From contig JAAEAF010003486.1 of assembly GCA_011037195.1 (NCBI GenBank), forward strand, positions 45,299 to 109,298: a stretch of DNA of 64,000 nucleotides, written 5' to 3'. This document shows, in pieces, positions 35,560-46,600 of this stretch. Source of the stretch: Triatoma infestans. Its lineage: Eukaryota > Arthropoda > Insecta > Hemiptera > Reduviidae. The notes below the pieces were generated by a model. That model searched no databases and was not told the DNA's origin. It was given only the letters and a program-made list of their open reading frames with translations. A program made the position numbers and the translations under genes. Each line of letters begins with the position of its first letter. Within the stretch, counting starts at the first letter, position 1.

Positions 35560-36069
35560 TACTTTCTCTTACTGTTAGTAAAAGAAAGTATTGAAATCGT
35601 GTCAAATTTTCGATATCGAGTTTTCGTTTTGAGGCCCCCTGAGTTCAAAAAAGTGGTTTTTAGCAACTGATCTATGTGTGAGACAGCATATCTCAAAAAC
35701 GAAAAATCACAGAATGTTCAAACTTTATGTTTCGTTACGTGGAGAAGTGCTACGAGGAGACCTGAGAATAAGCTTTTCGTAAAAATCGTTCAACCGGAAG
35801 TGCCACTTTATTGAAAGTTTTTTCAGTTTTAGGTGATTTTGTCAAAAATGGCTCCAACGATTTTTTTTAAACTTCATGTATCAACTAAACATACAAAAAG
35901 ATACAACTTTTATTTGAAACATTTTTCCTAGTAGTCAGTCATTTAAGGAGGCTTTTGGGGGAGATGTGGGGTTATGTTTTCCTCTAAAGTGCTATCGTAG
36001 TTGATTATTAAGATATACTAACTATAAAATTTGTCTGTTACAATTTTGTAAATTGCGGTAAGAGAAAGT
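35560..36069. mobile_element. Second copy of the TACTTTCTCTTACT-terminus family
   Basis: Begins TACTTTCTCTTACT (35560-35573) followed at once by the inverted AGTAAAAGAAAGTA, a terminal hairpin, and ends GTAAGAGAAAGT (36058-36069). It is inverted relative to the 26734 copy: both contain ACTCGATATCGAAAATTTGACA on opposite strands. It shares the GGCTCCAACGATTTT and CTTTTATTTGAAACATTTT core also seen near 4230-4300. Confidence 0.7.
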
Positions 36070-36656
36070 TTCATACCAAAATTTTTTAACATAGAATACA
36101 TTTTCTGGGAGGCCACCAATTTGGTAAAAAGCGAAGTAACGTTTTCTCATTAGGTGGTAGGGATGTAGGGGGCTAGTGGGGGATTGAAAAACTATTCTAC
36201 GCATGTTGCAACTCACATATGACAGACACCGTTTGAGTTTTTTTTCTCTACAATACTATGTATGCTTTTATTTTATGTATAGGTATTCCCAATGTTCACC
36301 GAAATGCTGGGATAAATGAAAAGCATTAAAAAATGAAAACTTTTTTTGTTTTATCTCGGTTTTATCTCTCAAGCCGATAACGCAGTAATTTTTAACAACT
36401 CAATTTAAATTTTTAACAAGTTATATGTTACATTTTACAAAAACTAATTCCACAAATTTTATTTACTTTTTAGTCACTTGAAAAGTAAGCATGATTCGAC
36501 AGCTGCTCGGGCTAAATTTTAATGATCTGCATAAATAAGCGATGTAGTAGGTTTATTGTGTTAAAAAATTAAAATACATTAACTTAACGTTTTTTTAGAA
36601 AAAACACAAGTTAAAATAATGTCAATAATAATAAATGCCGTTTTTACAGTAACGAT
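36070..36656. other. 3' flank of DEF8
   Basis: No gene seen. The DEF8 3' UTR is expected here on the minus strand. Its poly(A) site was not assigned. Confidence 0.4.
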
Positions 36657-38724
36657 TTAATTTCGTTCAGTTTTTTGCTCTTTTCTAACACATTTCGGAC
36701 AATATTGTTGCTTCGTCCAGCAATGTTTATGCAAAACATTATCGCACTTTGGGCATACATATATATTTGTGTCAAACGGAAATATGATTTCTTTATCTTC
36801 GCAAAATTCACATATGAAACCCCGGCCTCTGCAAACCTTAAAAAAAAGAAAAAGAAATAAGAATACATTGAATACTGGGTTTTTATTTTTAAGTATTTTT
36901 TGAAGCTAGGTAAAATTATAATAAAGTTGTTTCTACCTACAGTGCATTCTTTGGTAATGTGATCTCTGAGTACAGAATGTACTGATTCAATTTTAGACAA
37001 TAATTGTCCATTATTAATATCTATGAGATCATTTAAACTGAAAACCTCAGTACTATGTACTAAATGTCTTCTCCATTCAAGCTCTCTCATAAGTAGACCA
37101 CTTTCAAGAGCATAACGGCAAGTTGCAATGTACTGTTTCATGTGACCCAATTCTTGCCTCAATTTCTGAAACATTTATCTAATTACTTATCAAGAGTATT
37201 GTTAAATAGTCATTCAAAATTCCGACATATCAAACTTTCACCTTTACAGCAGCAAGTTCCTCAACAAACGCATAAAGATGATTGCTTAGTACTATCAACG
37301 GCCTTGATTTTGAAATTCTAATTAATTGATATGAGGCTTGTGATACAGGTTGTTGCTCAAAATCCCAATTGTGAATTACTCTGGCGGGAATAACGGAAAG
37401 AGTATTCCAATGGCATGATGAACAGTAATATCGCCCATTATAGTCACATCTTCTTGCTTCAACCAACCTTGTACCTGCTTAAACAAAATCGTTCAGTGTT
37501 TATTTGTCTTTCTCTTTAAATTCACTCGGTGTAAATAATAAAAAACATAAATTCACCTGATACAAAAGGGCTTCCAAAATAATAACCTTTAGAAAAGCCT
37601 GAAAACAAACTTGTATTTCAAACAAATTTAGTTGATTCAATTATTATGCTTCTCAGGGAATAAAGATAGGCAATTACCTGATGAGAAAGGGTTGCCGAAG
37701 TAATAACCTTTAGAAAAGCCTGAAAAGAGTTTTCAATTTTAGTATTCTAGGTTTTTGTGTTGAGAGATATATTCAACACAAAAACGTATGTTACTTAACA
37801 TTATTTATATATTTTGCTTAAGAAAAATCAATCATTGAATCAATTTTTTTTCTCTGGAGACAAAAAATTAGGAAACTATTTCTAAAGAAAATGCCTACAT
37901 GATTTTACTACCAAAATTAATATTTCGCCCTATATCCTAGTATATAAGTACTTACTAAAAGTAATAGGGGTACGACATTCATAGCAACAATAATTCTGTT
38001 CGTCGAGTCCAACTTCGGGGCAAATTCCTGATTCATAGTGAGGATTTTCTGACAGTAAAAGATGAACGCATACTCGAAAAAGTGCGTTCATGCATTTTGC
38101 GTGACATTTGTATTGACAATCTGAAATGTGTACAAATATGTTTTAACAATGAATACAATCTCTTAAAAATAATATAAAAGAAAAACAACATTACCTATAC
38201 ACTGATAATATGACTGTACCACATTCCATATTGTACCGCAGCAAGTATCACAATATTTAGTATTAGTAGATGTGGGTTGATATTCTATTTTGAAATGATG
38301 ACCCAACATAACTTGTGATTCTTCAATGTCTAAAGATGGCTTGATTGTTTCATTCTCTTTGGCCTGTTCTAAACGATGCCTAAGTTCAATCAATCTTCTA
38401 ACTAACCACTTTCTTTCTTCTGAGCATTCTTCACTCTGCATGACTAGTTTTTCACATTTTGAGACGGCTAGAGTCAACTCTTCTACCGTAAATGCTGATT
38501 GGCATCCCTTAAAAGAAATAAGATAGGTTATCACTTCAAAGTACCATTACATACTGATAACAAGATCATAGCATATAAAAAATTACTTCTTTAACAGTTA
38601 TGTAGTTTTCTGCATTTATTGATATAGAAGACAGGTTAGTTGCTGAATCTGATAAATCATCGCCCGAATTACCTTCAGGAGAAGGTGATGGCGTTAATGT
38701 CCATAAATCTTCAACATTATCCAT
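36657..38724 (-). CDS. DEF8: DEF8 homologue (C1-like and C-terminal zinc domain)
   Basis: In vertebrates DEF8 works with PLEKHM1 and Rab7 in lysosome positioning. Seven-exon chain: 38724-38587, 38507-38195, 38120-37956, one 42-nt exon (37719-37678 or 37598-37557), 37474-37242, 37165-36941 and 36836-36657. Phases agree and give 431 aa. Landmarks: acidic N-terminus MDNVEDLWTLTPSPSPEG, a C1-like zinc domain at about residues 116-170 (HHFKIEY, YCDTCCGTIW, CQYKCHAKC), CDYNGRYYCSSCHWN and VIPARVIHNWDFE, and a C-terminal DUF4206-type zinc region with GFICEFCEDKEIIFPF and CDNVLHKHCW before KCVRKEQKTERN. The exon 6 donor was set as ACT|GTAGGT because only that phase continues into VCRGRG. Confidence 0.93.
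37557..37598 (-). other. DEF8: DEF8 duplicated microexon, downstream copy
   Basis: 42 nt between TTTTCAG and GTGAAT, encoding FSKGYYFGSPFVS with split codons at both ends. It is 35/42 identical to 37678-37719 and has the same phase. It can replace the upstream copy or be joined with it without a frame change. Confidence 0.8.
37678..37719 (-). other. DEF8: DEF8 duplicated microexon, upstream copy
   Basis: 42 nt between TTTTCAG and GTAATT, encoding FSKGYYFGNPFSS. Several of the differences from the downstream copy are synonymous, which suggests both have been under protein-level selection. Confidence 0.8.
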
Positions 38725-40576
38725 TATATTTCACTCTGCTTTAAACTCATCTCATTATAAATATACATTCAAATTAATTAATACATACATTCAATGAAAA
38801 GAGAGATTCAAGATAGTGCTACAGAATCAAGAAGTTACAGGTAGGATGCCCAGAACCCATTCACTTGTTTATAAAAGGCGTATACAGTACGCTGTCTAGA
38901 ATGTTGACAATTGAATCTTAACCTTTCTCTTATATTCTATTGGCAGTCAATGGTAGGAGGTTTATAAAATATATTCCAACCAGTACTTGCCACACTAAAA
39001 TATATCCGGGATATAGAAAACAGAAAGCTGGATAACTCCAGTTTATAAAATATAGTATACAATTTGAATGTTTTAAAAAAGAAAAGAAATTATTCCTTGA
39101 ATAATATCTTAAAAAAATTTTCCTATCATCGAATTTCCGATATTTCATGAATTCGAAATATTCGATCCTTAAGCTTATTCGATATTTTTAACTTGTAAGT
39201 TCCAAACTTAAGAAATGACAAATTTTATCCTCTCATTTTATCATTCGTTTCACCCTCATATTAACTTAATCAGCTAAAGTATATGTTGGGTTTAATAGTT
39301 TTACTTTCCCCTACCTGATAAAAGAAAAAAAATCAGACGAATGAATACATGATTGTTTTTCATAAAAGGATTTAGGAATAAATTTTATTATGTGAGTGAA
39401 AATAGTTTGATCAATCCATCAATTTCTGAAGAAAATGTAATACGTATTGCATTTTTCATTTTGTTCCTAACTGAAAAAAATTCCGTTTCTTTTGGCAATT
39501 GCTAAAGCAAATTAGCTGAATCAGAAAAGACGCCTACAATTCTATATGTGGATGTTTGAAATGGAATTAGCTATAAAGCTAAACCCACTACAGATGTATT
39601 GTATATAAACATCTATTTAGGCTCCCTTAGTTTAGAATTCGTACAAGGAACGTAGTCGCACATAAAGTGTATTATGCGTATTTGTGGAGTGGTGAGCTAG
39701 AGTTTGCCTGTAGTTTCGCTAAACCCAAAAAATTGCACACATTGGCTGTATTTGCAGGCTCTATGTGAATAGTGTGAATGTTGAGGTAATGTTCATGTTA
39801 ATTTGAGACGTGTTAGAAGCCAAAATCATTGGTGGCTGGTCCACTTCCCCGCTAAGAGGAATTCTGTGTGACATTTGAATCTATTTGGATGGTGATTTAT
39901 GGGATCCTATTTGAAACTTCCTTAATCTAATTGGATCATAATTTATTTTCGAAGTTTCAGCACTATCAGTGATACTATTGGTTGCATATAAATAATAATA
40001 TTTGTACTTTCTAACATTAACGTATTATGGAATTTGTATGTATAAAAATAAATGAATTTTTGTTTCTGCTTTAAAATTAAAAAAGGATACTGGACGGAAT
40101 TGGTTGATAATAAAGGTTAATACAGAAGTGGTAAAGTAAAATCGTAGTATCTTTCATTTCAAATAGAACTTAAAGTTAAATATCGATTTCAAAGGACATT
40201 ATATCGATAGTTCTATTTTAGAGAAATATAAAGGTCCCGCTTTTTAAAGTAAATTAAAAAAAAAATTATTTACCTCTTTCTTCCCTATTTATGTGTAGTA
40301 GTTTTTTAATTCTAAAAATCGTAAAAAAATGAAGACATTGATCATGGTTTCATGTCCGTGAGGTCTTGCAACATTTCACAATAGTTTGATAAGTGACCTG
40401 ACCTAGAATATGATGGAAAAGACAATATTTTGTTCGAAGAGAATGACAGTGATTGACCAAATTTGCTGCCCATCATTTCAATTTGAAAAAGAAAATTATT
40501 ACTTTTTTTTTGTCAATGCAATCATAAGGTTTCAGTATATTTCAAGGGCAATGCACTGTGGGTACTCTTGAGGAAG
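38725..40576. promoter_or_regulatory. Divergent DEF8/TAF4 intergenic region
   Basis: About 1.9 kb between head-to-head genes. It contains one DRE-like TATCGATA at 40202-40209. A stretch at 39660-39800 loosely resembles 58370-58510 (CTAGAGTTTGC and GTGTGAATGTTG), so part may be repeat. No gene seen. Confidence 0.45.
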
Positions 40577-40595
40577 GCGCATGCGCAGATCAGTT
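40577..40595 (+). promoter_or_regulatory. TAF4 core promoter: NRF-1/EWG site and initiator
   Basis: GCGCATGCGC (40577-40586) is the palindromic core of the NRF-1 (Drosophila EWG) site. Four bases on, TCAGTT (40590-40595) fits the arthropod initiator, placing a start at about A40592, only 26 nt before the TAF4 ATG. Initiation there would also skip the out-of-frame ATG at 40581. Confidence 0.5.
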
Positions 40596-40617
40596 TACAG
40601 TTGGATTTCGGCAGAAA

Positions 40618-43600
40618 ATGGCGTCAGCTAAGTTTCTGGAGGAAGCTCTTAGTACAGACGTGGATGAATCAGCCGTGAATGCAATAGTTGGTTCATTAGA
40701 GACGCAGTTAGTGACTTCTACCCCAGCTGTACCAAGTCAACAAGGCCATACAATTTCAGTGCAGCAAAATCACGTAAACTCAACTATTTCTAATGGGGCC
40801 AGGGGTTCTACAATGAAACATGGTGTATCAAATGGTGGTTCAGAATCAATGAATATTCTTTTGAACACAGAACCAAACAAATCTACTACATCAGAACACC
40901 ACAATGCAGTTAATACTAGGGTGGTGGCATCTCTTCAAGCTGGTGCTCCAAGTGGACAATATATAAATCAAGTTGCTAATAGTATAGGAATTGTGCAGTC
41001 TGTACCCGATGTAAATAAATCTCAAGATGGTGTTAAGTTGGTGTATCCTTCAAATAACCAATCTGGGATAAGTGTAAATAACAGGGTTTGTTATACCAAT
41101 CAAAATGTAACCTTACCCAATGGAAATATTGGACTAACCTCAAATGCAGTGTTGCAGACAAGCGCCCAAAGCTTTTCACAAGCTGGGTCATGTGTGAATA
41201 AAGTCAGTGGGCAAAGTGGCATGGACCAACCAAAGCCCACTGGAACTGCATTAGTTATTAAGTCAGGTGTAAATTCTAGTCAAAGTGCTTCTCCGATAGC
41301 TACAATGACACTGACGGGAAACACCAATAGTTTAGGCGTTGCTACGAGTACTGGAGTTCCTGGTGTTGTAACATTAACGAAACCTCTCACGCAAGCAGTA
41401 GGTACACAACAAACTATTGTCGGAGGAACTCCACAAATAGTGCCCACAAATGTGCAAATTTTGAACGTGAATGCCTTGAGGGCAGGCACTCCAGGACAGG
41501 GTAGTGGCAAAACATTACCACAGAGGGTTATGATAGGGGCACCGCAGATGGTTGGTGGAAGACCGGTGCAGCCAGGGGTAAGAGTTTTAGTTTATTTACG
41601 TAGATGCTAAAATACGTTATCATCTGTATGTTGTAAGTTCTTTATGATATGATCATGTTCTTGGCGTCTGTTATTTCCGACTTAGTCATAATTAGTTACT
41701 CTCTGTCAAATTGCTACTGTTAAATATTTATAATTGTCGTTTTAGCAAATTACACTACAGGCACTTCAAGGGCTCGGTCCTGGTGCGCAGGGACACCTTC
41801 TCTTAAAAACAGAAAATGGGCAGTTTCAACTTCTTCGAGTGGCAGCACCTAGTGCCCAGCAAAGTCAAACAATTACAGGAAACAATATCAACACATTCCG
41901 AGTTCAGACTATATCAGTGAGTGAAATTTATTTATTTTTCTTCTTGTTATGCCGCAAATTTTCTTCCCGTATTTAAAGTTTATCTGTTGTGTATTTCATT
42001 TACTTTTTTGGCGCAGTTATTTTTAATATATTTACATCAATGTTTAATTGTAATAAGTTAGTTAAGTATAATCTGGTAGTTCATTACAGTACTTACCCAC
42101 AATTTTAACTTTTATCTTAAAAGAATTAATCTGATGTTGATTATGGACTTCTGTTTAAGAAATTAAATATCAATAACTTCATCGTCTTCTTCCAAAACTT
42201 ATTTTCAGTTTAAAACTTTATCTAAATTATGCTTCTTACTTCTATCACACTGCTAAAGCCAGTAGTACATTGGGATATTCTGATGTGAAACTAAGTTAAA
42301 GTTGTAACTAGAAGTTGTTCGAAATTTTATATTTTACCCACTTCGGCATTTGAAACCAATTATGAATTTATAATTTTTTTTAGAAGTTTATTTTTATTGT
42401 AATAATAATAATAATCATATTAATTTTAGTTGGGTAATGTCAAGGTCTCTAAGATCAACTAACACCTTATAATAGTTTAGAGAAGTTTATTTTCATTCAA
42501 AAAATAATAAAAGGATTAATTTAGTTCGATGTTGTAAAATGGGGCATTAAGATTAATATTATTATTTAAATACATGCTAATGAACGACGGTGTTTCTCAT
42601 TGCATTAGGTGTAATTTTAGACTTTTTTTTTAACTTAGATGATATTTGGATTGATCTTGACCATCTAGGAACTTTGCCGCTGTCTATGCTATTATAAATT
42701 GCTAATGGAATTAGCGGTAGATCATGTGAATGATCGAAACTAAGTTTTAAAATTTATTTATTTAACGGTTAGACCAATTACAGAATACAAAGATTAAAAC
42801 CAGAACAAAGACAAAAATAAACATATCCAAAAATACAAAAAAAAATTGTTTATGGTCGGTTGTTTTATGCTTTGTGACTAAAAAGTATGCTTGAATGTAA
42901 GCTTGATGAATTTGAGAAGAAATTCCTTTTTGTTATAATTAATATAAAACATTGTTTACTTCGCCTTCTTCTTAAGATAGTTTATTTGTTTTCTACCTAT
43001 TTAAACTTCAATATTCTTTGATAACCCCTCCTTTTTGTTCTAAACGTAATTAGGTATTTTATAATAATTTATGAGGATGTTGTAGTCATTTATTTTGAAT
43101 GAATACTTCTATATCTTTAGGAGCATATATTAATAGTTAGAAAATAGATGGATGTATAAGACAGAATTCATTTATTTTAATATAATTAAGTTTTTGATAT
43201 CAGAGAAATTGGTATATTATTAACATTTGGAATCGGGATTTCGAGTTTTCCAGCTATCTAAAATTCTAAGACTAAGGCTAGAAAGTCAGAGCCTTAGATA
43301 GGAACTTAGATAAGTAGATGTTTCCTTGAAAAGTATTCTACAGGCTGAGATCTTTTCTTAAACAATTTTTTTTATTAATAAGTTTTTGGAGATTTTTATG
43401 AACAATTTAGATGTTTAATATTTTCTTTGATTTCGGGGATTCTCCTTTAAATAGTTACTGTAGTGAGTCATTTTCTTCCAAAGCCTTTTATTAATAGGCA
43501 GGGTATTTAAAGTAGTTTAGGAGAAAAATATCTCCTCTATTTACTCTGTAGTTAATTATATAAAATGATTTCTAGTATAAACTTTGAGTAAATATTCTTT

Positions 43601-46600
43601 ATATCTTTAAGCTCACTACCTCTGAAATTACTGTTTCCCTAAATCATGCAACAAATTAAAAAAATATTTAAAGTCATTTCGCAAATCTATATTTCAAACG
43701 TCGAATTTTCTAAGGCAACGGTTCAGGATAGTTTTAATATATGTAGTTCTTGAGCTTTTGTGAAACAATTATCTTCATTCGAATATAATATAAATATATA
43801 AAAATGTATTTAGAAATGTTTAGTAAAACTAAACTGTGATTAACAACTGGTTTTAGTATTAAAGTTTTAAATATCACCCCGATAAACTTAGTCAATATCC
43901 ACTTAACTTAAGCTTGATAATACACAAATTTAGTACGAGTATCAGCTTTTATTTTTACTTTCTCTTACTCCTAGTAAGAGGAAGTATTTTATTTTACTAA
44001 TGTTATATTCCTTCATTCCTGAAGGAACATTATTGTTCATCATTCGTTAAGTCCTTTTGAGATTGACAAGAGTCGTTCAACATATTCCTTTGTAACATTG
44101 TAAATAATCGTATTTTGAATAATCAATGAAGAATCAAATATTTTTAAACTTATCATACTTATGAGTGTTTAATTTCAGACTGCTGCAACTACCCAAGGTA
44201 GTACTCAAGTCCACACTCCAGCGCAGGCTACTCAGGGTACTACTACTGCTGTTCAAGTAAGCTTAAGTAAAATAAATTATTTAATTGGCTATTTTCTGTT
44301 AGGAAAGGATGATTTTTATAATATTACGTTGTTTGATGTTTTCTATTAAAAAAAGTAATGAATGTATTTTTGAAACCAATTTATTTATTATTGTGAACAA
44401 TTTCTCTTCAAAGCATTGATTGTCCCATACAATCTGTAATTGGATGTCAATAAAGTCTGTGAAAGCCTGGACCATTGGGTAGTCCAAATATTCACGTGCT
44501 TCCATGACATGTAACTACAGAATTGTTATGTTATATTCGCAAGCAAAATTACAATTATTTATATTTCTATTACATTAAAAAAAAGTGTTATTCTCCCAAT
44601 AACAATAAACATTTACTTTATATTATATAAATAGAACGCAGCTGTTGTGACTCAAAGAGGTGCCGTCGATCAGACAAAAGAAAAGTGCCGCAAATTTTTA
44701 GCGAATCTGCTAGAACTGTCATCAAGGGAACCCAAAACTGTAGAAAGAAATGTACGTTCTCTTATTCAAGAATTAGTTGATATGAAGGTGGAACCTGAAC
44801 AATTTTGTGATCGATTGGAACGATTGTTGAATGCATCACCTCAGCCATGTCTAATAGGATTTCTTAAGGTGAAATTAAATAAAATTATATAAATGTTGTT
44901 TTAAGTGTAATCTCTCGAAATATTTGGGTACTGACAATTTCGATTAAGTAATGAAAAAAGTTATTAAGAAATGTAATGGTTTTTCCGTAGATAGGTATAT
45001 TTGAAAGCGAAATCCCCCTTCCCTAAAGCCGCTGAAGTACAGCTTAATATTTGTTTCGTGTCTATTCGTAGAAGCAGAGAAACTAAGCAGGATTTTAGAA
45101 TAGGTGCGGCAGGATTTAGAATATGCGTCATTATTGATGGCGATGCTTATATTGTTTTAGAGGCTATCATATAGACATCTTTTTACAATGGGAGGTCTTT
45201 CAAATAGACTTGCACTGTTATATATTGCCAGCAGCAAGCGATGTCCGCCAGCAGATAATTCCCTCTTCTGTTATCCAGAAGAAAATTTGATAGGTTCGCA
45301 ACCAAAGTCTACAGTTTACCCGCTCTCATTTCCGGGGAAAGAAAGTAAGATTAATTTCTTTCAAATTAATCAAAGAAAGCACATACTTCCGTAGCCTTAT
45401 GCTAGTTGTTATTGAGTTTAACAACCTAAGGGAGAGATCATGATTAAAAATCCTTCGAAGAGCCCATGTAAAAATTGCAGGAAAAGGTGGGTTGATGATC
45501 CGTTGCCCATGAATCCACTACCGTTAGAATGCTGCTTTTTGCCTGTTAATTGGGCACAACTGCTTACATGTTACCTGAGCTGCATTATCATCACTAATTC
45601 GAACAATTTCCTCTATCCAGTACGGCAGTATAAAAGACGCTGACCATCTCTCCTTTAGCATCATGTTCGCAGCCACTTGGGCTCAGCAGCTTTACGTCCA
45701 AATTAAACAACAATCTACCCTTTTGGTTACGCACACACTAACTGGCCCCTTTGCCAAATACGGACTTTTGATTAAAAAATAAAAATAAGCTCCTGCAGTT
45801 TTCACTTGTAAATGCTCTTCTTATTTCTTTTATTTTAAATTCGAAAGAAATAAATGAATATTTTTGGATATATAATTGTATATAAAGTTGTTTTTGTAAA
45901 ATCATAATATCTTTGGTAAGGTCAAGTTATAAAAGTTATTGTTTCTTGTTTATGTTATTCGTATATTATTTTAACAGAAAAGCTTACCATTACTCAGGCA
46001 GTCAATGGTAAATAATGAGTTAGTAATAGAGGGCATAAGGCCTCCTTCTGCCTCAGTTGTCTTTCCAGCTGCTACTCCTCCTCAGACTGCACAGGTTCGT
46101 CATACTACTTGTACTTTTTATGTAAATGTTTTGAGTAAATTGGCCTAAATCGATATTTTTATTTCTATTTTCTTATTTGTTTCAGATAAGAGGATCACTT
46201 CAGATGTCCACATCTCAAATGAGAGTGATTGCCCAACCTCAGGTCAGACCTGGACAACAGATACAGCGGATAATAACAACTGTAAGTCCGGAAGTCCTAT
46301 GTTCACTTATTTAACATGCAAACAAAACAAGGGTGGACAAACGCATTATTGCCCTCTGATGTGGCATCTGTATAATTTAATTTTAAAAACTCGGTTTGTA
46401 GAGAGGGGCAACTGTACCTTATATAGTCAGCATTTATATTTGTTCGGTACGTAGTGAACATTTAAAAACTTTTCCATAATAGAAAATGTGTTCAGAAATT
46501 TAGATTTGGCCATCAGAAAAGTGATTACCGTACAAAAATTTCTGTTGCTTTCCATTGAAAAATTAGGATAATATTGTAATTGCGTTCTTAGTAGAAAGTT

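Noticed and set aside
36675..36860. Plus-strand open frame over DEF8 exon 7
   Set aside because: Antisense to the zinc-rich last exon of DEF8, which has clear motifs.
40558..40617. In-frame extension of TAF4 to 40558
   Set aside because: It has no ATG, and an initiator-like site lies inside it. The ATG at 40618 was chosen.
41280..41510. Minus-strand open frame inside TAF4 exon 1
   Set aside because: Shadow of the Q/T/G-rich TAF4 coding sequence; no independent support.
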